NCBI RefSeq assembly: GCF_013409645.1 | Contig: NZ_JACCBG010000001.1 | Location: 2,163,501-2,227,500 of the forward strand | Length of the DNA stretch: 64,000 bases | From: Nocardioides panaciterrulae | GTDB taxonomy: Bacteria > Actinomycetota > Actinomycetes > Propionibacteriales > Nocardioidaceae | Reading direction: 5' to 3' | Shown here: piece after piece, positions 1 through 8,287 of the stretch | Position numbering within the stretch: the stretch's first letter is position 1 | Layout: the number at the start of each line of letters is the position of its first letter | Translations under genes and position numbers: made by a program | The notes under the pieces: generated by a model | Told to the model about the DNA's origin: nothing | The model's database searches: none | What the model saw: only the letters and a program-made list of their open reading frames with translations

Positions 1-397
1 CCGAGGCGCCGTCGCTCATCAGCGTCACGCGGGTCAGGTCGTCGGTGCCGCGGGTGCGCAGGTGCTGCACGGCGGTGCGGATCTGCTGCAGCGAGATGCC
101 CGCGTCCAGCAGTCGCTTGATGACCTTGAGGATCAAGATGTCGCGGAAGGAGTACAGCCGCTGCGAGCCGGAGCCGGCGGCCCCGCGGACCGAGGGCTCC
201 ACCAGGCCGGTGCGGGCCCAGTAGTCGAGCTGGCGGTAGGTGATCCCGGCGGCGCTGCACGCGGTGGGGCCGCGGTAGCCGGTGTCGCTGGGCAGCGGGG
301 AGACGTCGTCGTCGAAGAGGAGCCCCTGCTGCTGGGCGACCTCCGCGGCGCGGGCTGCCTCAGGGCTGGGCGCCCGGTCCTGCTCGTTGTCGTTCAC
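1..397 (-). CDS. MerR-family transcriptional regulator (C-terminus beyond window edge)
   Basis: Partial gene; about 132 N-terminal residues lie in the window and the rest is cut by the left edge. The start is GTG at 397, preceded by GGAGG five bases upstream. A roughly 40-residue acidic tail comes first. The MerR helix-turn-helix follows (GITYRQLDYWARTGLVEPS), then a wing and a helix reading LKVIKRLLDAGISLQQIR. This layout fits the Rv1830-type MerR regulator that usually closes the gcvH-garA-ftsR block in Actinobacteria, which is the context here. DNA-binding function is well supported by the family; its target genes cannot be read from the sequence. Confidence 0.85.
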   Translation of the reverse strand, partial: MNDNEQDRAPSPEAARAAEVAQQQGLLFDDDVSPLPSDTGYRGPTACSAAGITYRQLDYWARTGLVEPSVRGAAGSGSQRLYSFRDILILKVIKRLLDAGISLQQIRTAVQHLRTRGTDDLTRVTLMSDGAS

Positions 398-627
398 TCG
401 GTCCTCCGCGGGTCTACTCCGTTGGGCGTAACCCCCGGGGGAAGTGCGGTGACCCGGGGACCGGCGTGACCACAACGGTGGAGTTACAACAGAGACAGTT
501 CAAGGTAGGCCGGTCGGCGAGGCGGGTCAACGACAGGAGCGGCGTGTCGCAACCCTCCACCTCAGGTAGAGGGTTAGACATCTTCACCCGCACGCCCACC
601 CTCATCCGACCGCTGGCGCGGCTCGGA

Positions 628-1095
628 TCAGTGCGCGTCGAAGTCCTCGGGCGTGACCTGGTCGAGAAACTCGCGGAACTTCTCCACCTCGTCCTCCTGC
701 TCGGCCGGGACGGCCAGGCCGGCCTCGTCGAGCACCTCCTCGGAGCAGAAGATGCGCGAGCCGGTGCGCAGCGCCAGCGCGATGGAGTCCGAGGGCCGGG
801 CGCTGACCTCCGCACCGGAGCCGAAGACCAGCGTCGCGAAGAAGACGCCGTCGCGGACCTCGGTGATGCGGACCTCGGCCAGCTCGTTGCCGGTGGCCTC
901 GAGGACGTCCTTCATCAGGTCGTGCGTGAGCGGTCTGGGCGGCACCACGCCCTGCTGGGCGAAGGCGATCGCGGTGGCCTCCACGGCGCCGATCCAGATC
1001 GGGAGGTACCGCTCCCCCGAGACCTCGCGCAGCAGCACGATCGGCTGGTTGGAGGGCATCTCGACCCTGACTCCCATGACATCGACTTCGCGCAC
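628..1095 (-). CDS. Bifunctional nuclease family protein (DUF151/BFN)
   Basis: 155 residues, usual length for the family, beginning at GTG 1095. The BFN/DUF151 fold is recognisable from LPIWIGAVEATAIAF near the N-terminus, then RPLTHDLMKDVLEATG and the RPSDSIALALRTGS segment. Family members have been linked to DNase/RNase activity in plants, but the bacterial role is poorly defined. It sits between two MerR genes in an arrangement conserved across Actinobacteria (Rv1829 position). The 230 bases between it and the upstream MerR gene hold no further gene that I can support. Confidence 0.88.
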   Translation of the reverse strand: MREVDVMGVRVEMPSNQPIVLLREVSGERYLPIWIGAVEATAIAFAQQGVVPPRPLTHDLMKDVLEATGNELAEVRITEVRDGVFFATLVFGSGAEVSARPSDSIALALRTGSRIFCSEEVLDEAGLAVPAEQEDEVEKFREFLDQVTPEDFDAH

Positions 1096-1125
1096 GGCAC
1101 CACCCTACTCCGGGTGTGGGCGGCC

Positions 1126-1884
1126 TCAGGAGGAGTGCAGCCCGGCCTTGACCAGGGTCGCGTGCAACCGCACGGAGAGCGCCGCGATCTCGCTGACGGC
1201 CTCCTCGGCGCGCGCCTTGGCGGCGGTGTCGCGACCGCGTTTGTGGGGCGCCACGACCTGCTCGACGAGCCCCACCTCGCGGTCGGCCGCGGTCTTGAAC
1301 GCGCGCAGGTGGCGGGGCTCGAAGCCGAAGTCCGCGAGCTCCCGGGCGGTCCGGGCGACCACCAGGGCGTCGCCGTCGAAGTGGCCGGTGCCGGCCCTGG
1401 CGGTGACCAGGCCGAACTGCTCGAGCTGCTCGAGCAGCTCCTCGGAGATCTCCGCGATCTTGACCAGCTCGCGGCGCGAGAGGCGCAGGTCGTCGCGGCG
1501 CTGGAAGGACTCGGCGCTGGGCAGCCCGTCGGCCGCGAGCGCCACCCTCGGCACGGTCGGCACCACCGAGTCGATCGGCGGCGGCTCCAGTCCCCGGTCG
1601 ATCGCGTCGAGGTGCTCCCCGATCACCTTCAGCGGCAGGTAGTGGTCGCGCTGCATGCGCAGCACGTAGCGGAGCCGGTCGACGTCGTCGTGGGAGAACT
1701 TGCGGTAGCCCGCGGGCGTCCGCTCGGGCTTGATCAGCCCCTTGTCCTCGAGGAACCGGATCTTGGGGATGGTGATGCCCGGGAAGTCCGGACGCAGCTG
1801 GTCCAGGACCTCGCCGATGTTCATCCGGGCCCGCGAGGCTCCGGAGGCGGCGGGGGCCGGCGAGGTGCTCATCGAGCCCGTCAT
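1126..1884 (-). CDS. ftsR: FtsR-like MerR-family regulator
   Basis: 252 residues if started at ATG 1884; an in-frame ATG at 1872 is equally possible because neither has an ideally spaced Shine-Dalgarno. The N-terminal MerR domain is clear: MNIGEVLDQLRPDFPGIT, then IPKIRFLEDKGLIKPER and GYRKFSHDDVDRLRYVLRMQ. A helical C-terminal region with a second small domain follows. It corresponds to Rv1828/FtsR, which in corynebacteria activates ftsZ. It begins just after the stop of the upstream FHA gene (8-base gap), so the two are probably co-transcribed. The ftsR assignment rests on similarity and position. Confidence 0.85.
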   Translation of the reverse strand: MTGSMSTSPAPAASGASRARMNIGEVLDQLRPDFPGITIPKIRFLEDKGLIKPERTPAGYRKFSHDDVDRLRYVLRMQRDHYLPLKVIGEHLDAIDRGLEPPPIDSVVPTVPRVALAADGLPSAESFQRRDDLRLSRRELVKIAEISEELLEQLEQFGLVTARAGTGHFDGDALVVARTARELADFGFEPRHLRAFKTAADREVGLVEQVVAPHKRGRDTAAKARAEEAVSEIAALSVRLHATLVKAGLHSS

Positions 1885-1891
1885 CCCTCGC

Positions 1892-2428
1892 TCAGCCGGC
1901 CTCGTGCCCGGCGAAGAAGACCAGCCGGTACTTGCCGATCTGGACCTCGTCACCGTCCTTGAGCTGGACCCGGTCGATCCGGTCGCGGTTGACGTAGGTG
2001 CCGTTGAGGCTGCCGACGTCGCTGACCGTGAACGTGTCGCCGGTGCGGTGGAACTCGGCGTGCCGCCGGGACACGGTCACGTCGTCGAGGAAGATCTCGC
2101 TGTCCGGGTGCCGGCCGGCGTTGACCACGTCGGCGTCGAGCAGGAACCGGCTGCCGGCGCCGGGACCGCGCTGCACGACCAGCAGGGCGTGCCCGGACGG
2201 GAGCGCGTCCACCGCGGCGGCGTCCACCGCGCTGAGCTGCCGGTCGGAGGTCTCGACCTTGTCGCCGCCCATGCCGATCGAGATGGTCGCGGTCGACTCC
2301 CCCATCGGCTCGCCACCCGGCGGGGTCGGCGGGGTGGGGCTCTCGGCGGTCACCAGGCGGGTTCCGCACTGGGCGCAGAAGCGGGCGTCGTCGGGGTTCT
2401 GCTTGCCACACGCGGTGCAGAACGGCAT
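1892..2428 (-). CDS. garA: FHA-domain signalling protein with zinc ribbon (GarA/OdhI-like)
   Basis: 178 residues. The chosen start is ATG 2428 because GGAGG lies seven bases upstream; the open frame extends further to 2461. The N-terminus is a zinc ribbon with two CxxC pairs (CTACG, CAQCG). A low-complexity linker follows, then an FHA domain: NAGRHPDSEIFLDDVTVSRRH (split here by position, residues about 105-125) and DVGSLNGTYVN. GarA/OdhI proteins bind and inhibit 2-oxoglutarate dehydrogenase and control glutamate metabolism under Ser/Thr kinases. The usual ETT(S/V) phospho-motif is not obvious, so the exact regulatory switch is uncertain. The gcvH-garA-ftsR order supports orthology. Confidence 0.8.
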   Translation of the reverse strand: MPFCTACGKQNPDDARFCAQCGTRLVTAESPTPPTPPGGEPMGESTATISIGMGGDKVETSDRQLSAVDAAAVDALPSGHALLVVQRGPGAGSRFLLDADVVNAGRHPDSEIFLDDVTVSRRHAEFHRTGDTFTVSDVGSLNGTYVNRDRIDRVQLKDGDEVQIGKYRLVFFAGHEAG

Positions 2429-2570
2429 CGGGCAACCTCCGGATCGGTTCGTCACCACCACAGCCGATCGGTGGACCTAACCCTCAAGGCCGGGTGGAGG
2501 TTGACGGTTGGTGGAAAACCTATCAGCCCGCAGGGGGGCGTCACAGGGGGCCGCGCGGACTCGGCGCGGC

Positions 2571-2957
2571 TCAGGAGTCCAGCGTGGCCTGGTAGGCGTC
2601 CGCGTCGAGCAGCCCGTCGAGCGCGGCCCGGTCGGTGGGGACCACCTCGAAGAGCCAGCCGCCGGCGTACGGGTCGTTGTTCACCAGCTCCGGCGTCGCG
2701 TCCAGCGCGTCGTTGCGGGCCACGACCTCCCCCGAGACCGGGGCGTAGACGTCGCTCACGGACTTCGTCGACTCCAGCTCGCCGCAGGTGCCGCCCGCCT
2801 CGACGGTGTCCCCGACCTCGGGCAGGGAGACGTAGACGATGTCGCCGAGCGCCTCCTGGGCGTAGTGGGTGATGCCGATGCGCACCGAGCCCTCGTGCTC
2901 GCCGGGGTCGCGGACCCACTCGTGCTCGCTGGTGTACTTCACGTCCTCGGGGTACAC
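2571..2957 (-). CDS. gcvH: Glycine cleavage system H protein
   Basis: 128 residues, full length. It carries the lipoyl-bound aminomethyl group between the P, T and L proteins of the glycine cleavage complex in the cytoplasm. The lipoylation site is the lysine in ELESTKSVSD, and the fold signature is clear from SEHEWV through ITHYAQEALGDIVYVSLP and the C-terminal GGWLFEV. The start is GTG 2957 with AGGAG six bases upstream. No gcvP or gcvT is in the window; in Actinobacteria gcvH commonly sits alone beside garA, as here. Confidence 0.95.
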   Translation of the reverse strand: MYPEDVKYTSEHEWVRDPGEHEGSVRIGITHYAQEALGDIVYVSLPEVGDTVEAGGTCGELESTKSVSDVYAPVSGEVVARNDALDATPELVNNDPYAGGWLFEVVPTDRAALDGLLDADAYQATLDS

Positions 2958-3051
2958 GGGGAACTCCTGTCGGTCGAGCGGTGTCAGGGGATCGAGTCGG
3001 TTGCCACGCGGATGTTGCGGAGATGCAGTGCCGGTCCGCGTGGGACGCAGG

Positions 3052-3816
3052 CTACTGGGAGGTGTCGGGCTGGGCGAAGTCCGGTGCCGTCGCGTCGACG
3101 GTGCTCTCGATGTCGAGCGACTGCAGCTGCTCGATCTGCACGCTCTGGCCGTCGGACTCGAACTGCTGACGCGGCCCCTCGGGGAAGGTCATGCCGCCGG
3201 TGAGGTTGTGGGGGTCGCCGATCGCGTCGATGACGTACGGCGCGGTCAGCAGGTGGCCGTCGACGTAGATCCCGCCCGGGGCCGGCTCGACCGCGGTCTG
3301 GGCGACCACCCGCACCTTGCCGTTGAACTGCATCGCCTCGGCGCCGGCGGCGCGCAGCTCCTCCATCGTGTCCAGGATCGTGTTGACGTCGACCGGCGCC
3401 CCGTTCTCGGTGACGGTCACCCGGATGCCGGGCCCGGTCACCGGCACCAGCCCGGCCATGATCGCCAGCGTGTCCGCGCGCTCCTGGGCCTGGGCCAGCG
3501 CCGCCTGGCGGTTGTCGGTGCTGGTCTGCAGGTCGCGGCGGGTGCTCTCCAGCCGCGCGATCTCGGTCTCGGCCCGCTGGGTGGCGCCCGCGAGCCCGTT
3601 CAGCACGTCGATCAGGTCCTGCTCGCGGAGGCCGGCGTAGCTGTTGTCGACCTCGGTGGCGCGCACCTGGGTGACCGCGGCGAAGCCGACGACCGCCAGC
3701 AGCACGGCCACCACGGCCTGGGCGCGGGAGGGGCGGCGCATCGCCCTCAGCAGCCGCTGACGGCCGGTCAGTGGCGGCTCGGGGCGCTGTCCCCGCTCGG
3801 GCTCGCGGTCAGGCAT
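3052..3816 (-). CDS. DUF881 family protein
   Basis: 254 residues. A short charged N-terminus is followed by one transmembrane segment (about residues 34-52, AVVAVLLAVVGFAAVTQV), a coiled-coil stretch rich in Glu, Arg and Gln, and then the extracytoplasmic DUF881 domain containing VPVTGPGIRVTVT and GGIYVDGHLLTAPYVIDAIG. The family resembles YlxW/YlxX of Gram-positive cell-division regions, but the molecular function is unknown. Its start overlaps the stop of the small basic protein gene by eight bases, so the two are translationally coupled. A second DUF881 gene lies on the other side of that small gene. Confidence 0.85.
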   Translation of the reverse strand: MPDREPERGQRPEPPLTGRQRLLRAMRRPSRAQAVVAVLLAVVGFAAVTQVRATEVDNSYAGLREQDLIDVLNGLAGATQRAETEIARLESTRRDLQTSTDNRQAALAQAQERADTLAIMAGLVPVTGPGIRVTVTENGAPVDVNTILDTMEELRAAGAEAMQFNGKVRVVAQTAVEPAPGGIYVDGHLLTAPYVIDAIGDPHNLTGGMTFPEGPRQQFESDGQSVQIEQLQSLDIESTVDATAPDFAQPDTSQ

Positions 3817-4141
3817 GGAAGAGATGCCGGCGGATGGCCGCCACGTTGGAGAAGATCCGGATGCCGAGCACGACGATCACGCCGGTCGAGAGCTGGCCAC
3901 CGACGCCGAGCTTGTCACCGAGGTAGACGATGGCCGCGGCGATCACGACGTTGCTGACGAAGGAGACGACGAAGACCTTGTCGTCGAAGATCCCGTCGAG
4001 GTAGGCGCGCAGGCCGCCGAAGACCGCGTCGAGGGACGCCACGACGGCGATCGGCAGGTACGGCTCCATGCCGAGCGGGACATCGGGCCGGAAGAACAGG
4101 CCCAACAGGATGCCCACGAGCAGGCCGAGTGCGGCGATCAC
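3809..4141 (-). CDS. sbp: Small basic family membrane protein (DUF1290, Sbp)
   Basis: 110 residues with at least three hydrophobic segments (AALGLLVGILLGLFF at the N-terminus, VVSFVSNVVIAAAIVYLG in the middle, TGVIVVLGIRIFSNVA near the end) and a basic C-terminus. The motif YLPIAVVASLDAVFGGLRA is typical of DUF1290. The start codon is GTG 4141, which overlaps the stop of the preceding DUF881 gene by four bases. The family accompanies DUF881 proteins in many Gram-positive bacteria near division or envelope genes; no biochemical function is established. Confidence 0.88.
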   Translation of the reverse strand: MIAALGLLVGILLGLFFRPDVPLGMEPYLPIAVVASLDAVFGGLRAYLDGIFDDKVFVVSFVSNVVIAAAIVYLGDKLGVGGQLSTGVIVVLGIRIFSNVAAIRRHLFHA

Positions 4142-5016
4142 TGGTTCCCCTCCTGCGGCCCGGGTGGCTTCTGGTCGTTGGTGCCGCCGGTGGTGACGTA
4201 GCGGAGGCCCGGCCCCCGGGCGGCCGGAAGGTCGATCTTGTCGACCGAGCGCATCGAGTAGCCGAATCCGAGCTGGCGGGCCAGGCCGAAGAACTCACCG
4301 CCCAGCGCGCTGGACAGGAGCTTGGCCTGCAAGGACTTGGTGTCCCCGATCGCGAGCACAGTGTAGGGCGGGGTCAACGGCTGGCTGTTGACGTGGATCG
4401 CCACGCCGACGTTGCGGATCGCGCTGAGCACGGTGAGCCGGTGGCCGTTGATCGCGATGGCCTCCGCGCCGGCCGTCCACAGCCCGTCGACGAGCTTGGC
4501 CAGGTCCTCGTCGCGGACCAGCGTGGTCGCGTCCGCGTTCGGCGGGTCCTCGATGGTGATCCGGACACCGGGCCCGGTCACCGGCAGGTAGCCCGAGCGC
4601 GCCCCGAGCCGACGCACCCGCCCGCTCGCCTCCTGCGCGGTGCTCGAGACCTGGTCGAGGCGTTGCTGCAGACCCACGTTGTCGTCCCGGAGCTGGACGA
4701 TCCGGTCCTGCAGTCGGGACACGGCCTCGCGGCGGGAGTCGATCTGCGAGACCAGCGAGGCCCGGCTCGCGTCGGTGACGCCGGCGTCCCGGGAGGTCTG
4801 CACGGCCGCGACGGTCACCAGCAGCCCGAACGCGGCGATCACCACGGCCGCCGTACGGCGGGGCCGGCCGCGCGAGGGCAACGGCGCGCCCGCGGCGCGA
4901 CGCTCGGCGGCGTGGAGGTAGTCCTCGTCGAGCGACTGCTGGGTGATCAGCGTCAGCAGCGGCATCGTGACCCGGGCCGGCAGCGGCGACCGGCCGTCGG
5001 CGAGGTGGTCAGCCAT
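4138..5016 (-). CDS. DUF881 family protein (second copy)
   Basis: 292 residues from ATG 5016; the open frame runs upstream, but that extension would lie over the phosphatidyltransferase gene. A cytoplasmic N-terminus with several arginines precedes a transmembrane helix (AAVVIAAFGLLVTVAAVQ), a coiled coil (SRLQDRIVQLRDDNVGLQQ region) and the DUF881 domain with YLPVTGPGVRITIEDPP and VNSQPLTPPYTVLAIGD. It is paralogous to the 3052-3816 gene. The start overlaps the end of the upstream CDP-alcohol transferase by eight bases, and its stop overlaps the small basic gene, so the set reads as one operon. Confidence 0.85.
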   Translation of the reverse strand: MADHLADGRSPLPARVTMPLLTLITQQSLDEDYLHAAERRAAGAPLPSRGRPRRTAAVVIAAFGLLVTVAAVQTSRDAGVTDASRASLVSQIDSRREAVSRLQDRIVQLRDDNVGLQQRLDQVSSTAQEASGRVRRLGARSGYLPVTGPGVRITIEDPPNADATTLVRDEDLAKLVDGLWTAGAEAIAINGHRLTVLSAIRNVGVAIHVNSQPLTPPYTVLAIGDTKSLQAKLLSSALGGEFFGLARQLGFGYSMRSVDKIDLPAARGPGLRYVTTGGTNDQKPPGPQEGNQ

Positions 5017-5626
5017 CGCGCGCCCCCCGTCCACGGGGCTCGGTGGTGGCCAGCAGCTTGCGCACCTGCCAGGCGTAGAGCAGCCCGGCCCACCAGTAGA
5101 GGCCGACGCCCCAGATCGCGAACGCCCACCCGAACACCTTCGCCAGGGTCGCCGCGGCGCCGGTGCCGTCGCCGAGCAGCAGGAGCGGGAAGGCGTAGAG
5201 CAGGTTGAACGTGGCGGCCTTGCCAAGGAAGTGCACCGGGAGCGCGCTGTAGCCGCGGGTGCGCAGCAACGGCACCAGTCCCCACATCAGCAGGTCCCGC
5301 AGCGGGAGCAGCACGACCAGCCACCACGGGATGATCTCGCGCAGCCCGAGCCCGACCACGACGGCGAGGATGTAGAGCCGGTCTGCCACCGGGTCGAGGA
5401 CCTCCCCGACGATCGAGGTCTGCCCGAGCCGGCGCGCGAGCCACCCGTCGAGGAAGTCCGTGACCCCGGAGAGCACCAGCAGGCCCAGCGCCCAGACGTC
5501 CGCCTCCGGCCCGAGCACGAGCCACAGGAACACCGGCACCCCCGCCAGCCGCAGTGCGCTGAGCAGGTTCGGCAGGGTCCACACGCGGTTCACGCGCGTC
5601 GGTTCGTCCGCCACTGGTGCCTGCAT
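5009..5626 (-). CDS. pgsA: CDP-alcohol phosphatidyltransferase
   Basis: 205 residues with about five membrane helices. The catalytic CDP-alcohol motif is complete in residues about 60-90: DGWLARR, then G and the DPVAD aspartates (DGxxAR-x8-Gxx-x-D-x3-D). These enzymes replace CMP of CDP-diacylglycerol with an alcohol such as glycerol 3-phosphate or inositol at the membrane. Its position upstream of the DUF881 pair matches pgsA2 (Rv1822) of mycobacteria, so a PgsA-like or cardiolipin-synthase-like role is likely; the substrate is not determined. The start at ATG 5626 has only a weak upstream GGCGAG. Confidence 0.8.
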   Translation of the reverse strand: MQAPVADEPTRVNRVWTLPNLLSALRLAGVPVFLWLVLGPEADVWALGLLVLSGVTDFLDGWLARRLGQTSIVGEVLDPVADRLYILAVVVGLGLREIIPWWLVVLLPLRDLLMWGLVPLLRTRGYSALPVHFLGKAATFNLLYAFPLLLLGDGTGAAATLAKVFGWAFAIWGVGLYWWAGLLYAWQVRKLLATTEPRGRGARDG

Positions 5627-5705
5627 CTCGCCGTCTGTCGGGGTCCTGGGTCTGTCGCACAGGCGCGGTGGCCCTGCCGAGCACACCATATCCGCCGGGT
5701 CCGCG

Positions 5706-6755
5706 TCAGACGTGCTCCTCGAGGTGGGCGGCGTCGCGGATCTCGCCGACCAGCTCCTCGATCACGTCCTCGAGCGTGGCCAGGCCGAGCGTCGCCCCTG
5801 CCGCGTCGACCACCCGGGCCATGTGCGCCCCGCGCCGCTGCAGCGTCTCGAGGGCGTCGTGCAGGAAGTCGTCGACGCCCACGGTGGCGAACGGGCGGAT
5901 CCACTTGTCGTCGACCGGCTGCTCGCGGCGCGTCTCGTCGGGCTCGATGACGTCCTTGATGTGCAGGTAGCCGAGCAGCTCCTCGTTCTCGCCCTCGACG
6001 GGGAAGCGGCTGAACCCGGTCGAGGCGCACAGGGCCTCGACGTCCGCGGCGCTGGTGCCGCGACGGACGGTGGCCAGGGTGTCGGCCGGCATCAGCACCG
6101 CGGCGACGGTCTTCTCGGTGAAGCCGAGCGCGCCGGCGAGCCGGTCGTACTCGTCGGCCTCGAGCAGCCCCTCCCCCCGCGATTCCTCCACGAGCGCCGC
6201 GACCTCCTCGCGGGTGAAGCTGGAGCTCACCTCGTCCATCAGGCGGACGTCCGCCAGCCGGAGGAACGCCGACGCGACCCGGTTGATCACCGAGATGACC
6301 GGGCGCAGCAGCGTCACCACGAACCAGATCGGGGGCCCCAGGAGCAGGGCGGCCCGGTCCGGTCCGGCCAGGGCGAGGTTCTTGGGGATCATCTCGCCGG
6401 TGACCACGTGTAGGTAGACCACGATCGCGAGGCCGATCACGAACGCGACCGGGTGCAGGAACGACTCCGGCACGTGCGCGAGGTGGAGCAGCGGCTCGAG
6501 CAGGTGCGCCACCGCCGGCTCGGCCACCGCGCCCAGCACCAGGGAGCAGACCGTGATGCCGAGCTGGTTCACGCCGATCACCAGCGACATGTTCTCCATG
6601 GCCCGCAGCGTGGAGCGGGCGGCGCGGGAGCCCTCCTCCGCCAGGGGCTCGATCTGGTCCCGGCGCGCCGAGACGAGCGCGAACTCGGCGGCGACGAAGA
6701 AGGCGTTGCCGAGCAGCAGCAGGACGGCGACGGGGATCGCGGCGACCGGGCTCAT
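5706..6755 (-). CDS. CNNM/HlyC-CorC family membrane protein (DUF21 + CBS)
   Basis: 349 residues. An N-terminal DUF21 (CNNM) membrane domain with about three to four helices (AIPVAVLLLLGNAFFVAAEF, then EMIPKNLALAGPDRAA) is followed by a CBS pair (AVLMPADTLATV..., GYLHIKDVIEP, TLATLEDVIEELVGEI). It lacks the longer C-terminal CorC_HlyC domain seen in its neighbour. Bacterial CNNM/CorB proteins are associated with Mg2+ transport. Its ATG overlaps the stop of the upstream paralogue by four bases, so the two are translationally coupled and may form a heteromer, an inference from pairing alone. Confidence 0.88.
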   Translation of the reverse strand: MSPVAAIPVAVLLLLGNAFFVAAEFALVSARRDQIEPLAEEGSRAARSTLRAMENMSLVIGVNQLGITVCSLVLGAVAEPAVAHLLEPLLHLAHVPESFLHPVAFVIGLAIVVYLHVVTGEMIPKNLALAGPDRAALLLGPPIWFVVTLLRPVISVINRVASAFLRLADVRLMDEVSSSFTREEVAALVEESRGEGLLEADEYDRLAGALGFTEKTVAAVLMPADTLATVRRGTSAADVEALCASTGFSRFPVEGENEELLGYLHIKDVIEPDETRREQPVDDKWIRPFATVGVDDFLHDALETLQRRGAHMARVVDAAGATLGLATLEDVIEELVGEIRDAAHLEEHV

Positions 6756-8125
6756 GCGCCGGGCTCCTGTGTCGTCGGCGGGGCCGGGGTGTCCTCGCCG
6801 AGCACGCGCAGGCCGACCCGGTCGATCCGCCGGCCGTCCATCCGCTCCACCGTCAGCACCGCCAGCCGTTCGCGGACCTCGTCGGGGCCGGACCGGTCCG
6901 GGACGGGGACCTCGGCGAGGTCACCGACCTCGGGCAGCCGGCCCAGGGCGCGCAGCACCAGCCCGGCGATCGTGTCGTAGTCCTCGTTCTCGGGCAGCTC
7001 CACGCCGGTGAGGTCCTCGACCTCGTCGGGGCGCAGCAGCCCGGACAACGACCAGCTGCCGTCGCGTCGCTGGCGGCTGCGAGCGCCGACCCGGTCGTGC
7101 TCGTCGGCGATGTCGCCCACGATCTCCTCGATCACGTCCTCGAGGGTCACGATCCCGGCGTGGCCGCCGTACTCGTCGAGGACCATGGCCATCTGGAAGC
7201 CGTCCCCACGCAGCAGGGCGAGCAGCGGGTCCAGGCGCAGCGAGTCCGGAACGACGATCGGCTTGGCCATCAGGTGCTTGACCTTGGTGGTCGCCCGCTC
7301 GTGGACCGGCTGCGCGACCGCGTTCTTGACGTGCACGGTCCCGACCACGTTCTCCTCGCTGTCGAGGACCGGGAACCGCGAGTGCCCGGTCTGGCGGGTC
7401 AGGACGATCACGTCGCTGGCCCGGTCGTTCTCGTCGACGCCCACGGTCCGCACCCGCGGCGTCATGATCTCCCCGGCGGTGCGCGAGCCGAACTCCACCG
7501 AGCGCTCCATCAGCTCGGCGGTGTCGGCGTCCAGGGTGCCCTGGTCGGCCGAGCGCTGGATGAGCGAGGCCAGCTCGGTCGAGCTGCGGGCGGACCGGAG
7601 CTCCTCCTGCGGCTCGATGCCGAGGCGGCGCACCGCCGCGTTGGCCGAGCCGTTGAGGATCCGGATGGGGAGCCGGTTGACGGCGGTGAAGCCGCGCTGG
7701 AAGCGCTGGGTGGCCCGCGCGACCTCCATCGGCTTGGCGAGGGCGAGGTTCTTCGGCACCAGCTCACCGAAGATCATCGTCAGCACCGAGCTGACGACCA
7801 GGCCGACCGTGACGGCCACCGGCGCCACTGCCCCCTGGGGCATGCCGACCCCGGCGAGCGGGTCCTCGATCAGCGCGGCGACGGCCGGCTCGGCCAGGAA
7901 GCCGATGGCGAGGTTGGTCACGGTGATGCCCACCTGGGCGCCGGAGAGCTGGGTGGACAGGGTGCGCAGGGCCTGCTGGAGCCCGCGGGCACCGGCGTCC
8001 CCCTCGGCGGCCGCCTGCTCGACCCGGCTGCGGTCCACGGTCACGAACGAGAACTCGGCCGCGACGAAGACCCCACAGGCCGCGATCAGCAGCAGGGCCG
8101 CGGCGATGAGGAGCCAGGCGTTCAT
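6752..8125 (-). CDS. CNNM/HlyC-CorC family transporter (DUF21 + CBS + CorC_HlyC)
   Basis: 457 residues, the full three-domain architecture. The DUF21 membrane domain begins WLLIAAALLLIAACGVFVAAEF and contains GELVPKNLALAKP. Two CBS motifs follow (EIMTPRVRTVGVDEND, VGTVHVKNAV), then GIVTLEDVIEEIVGDI and a C-terminal CorC_HlyC domain ending in VLTVERMDGRRIDRV. Old annotations call it haemolysin; current knowledge favours Mg2+ (or related cation) efflux or uptake. ATG 8125 has the Shine-Dalgarno GGGAGGG about five bases upstream, and that site is paired inside a leader hairpin described separately. Confidence 0.9.
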   Translation of the reverse strand: MNAWLLIAAALLLIAACGVFVAAEFSFVTVDRSRVEQAAAEGDAGARGLQQALRTLSTQLSGAQVGITVTNLAIGFLAEPAVAALIEDPLAGVGMPQGAVAPVAVTVGLVVSSVLTMIFGELVPKNLALAKPMEVARATQRFQRGFTAVNRLPIRILNGSANAAVRRLGIEPQEELRSARSSTELASLIQRSADQGTLDADTAELMERSVEFGSRTAGEIMTPRVRTVGVDENDRASDVIVLTRQTGHSRFPVLDSEENVVGTVHVKNAVAQPVHERATTKVKHLMAKPIVVPDSLRLDPLLALLRGDGFQMAMVLDEYGGHAGIVTLEDVIEEIVGDIADEHDRVGARSRQRRDGSWSLSGLLRPDEVEDLTGVELPENEDYDTIAGLVLRALGRLPEVGDLAEVPVPDRSGPDEVRERLAVLTVERMDGRRIDRVGLRVLGEDTPAPPTTQEPGA

Positions 8126-8230
8126 CGACGCCCTCCCAGATGGCAGCCATGCAGGTGCCGGGAGGGCGGGCGACTTCGGGAGTCGTCCATCGGAGGCGCT
8201 CGTGGTCCTAACGTTGCGGGGGCGTGTCCA
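8126..8230 (-). promoter_or_regulatory. Structured 5' leader of the CNNM operon, candidate riboswitch
   Basis: On the minus strand, the 100 bases before the CNNM start contain CGTTAGGA, a small hairpin at 8171-8185 (five-base stem CGACT/AGTCG) and a perfect 8-bp stem between 8160-8167 and 8130-8137. The second arm is the Shine-Dalgarno GGGAGGG of the CNNM gene, so folding would block translation. This is the typical layout of a translational riboswitch. The GTTAGG...GCCTCC element partly resembles the M-box Mg2+ riboswitch, which would suit the gene, but the match is incomplete and the class is not settled. Confidence 0.5.
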
Positions 8231-8287
8231 TCCAGCAGCCTACCGGCCGGGGCCTGCTCCGTCGCGGTGACGCCCCCGCCGGGTCCG

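Noticed and set aside
8126..8230. Firm assignment of the CNNM leader to the M-box class
   Set aside because: The GTTAGG and GCCTCC elements are suggestive, but the conserved M-box core is incomplete, so it is reported only as a candidate leader element.
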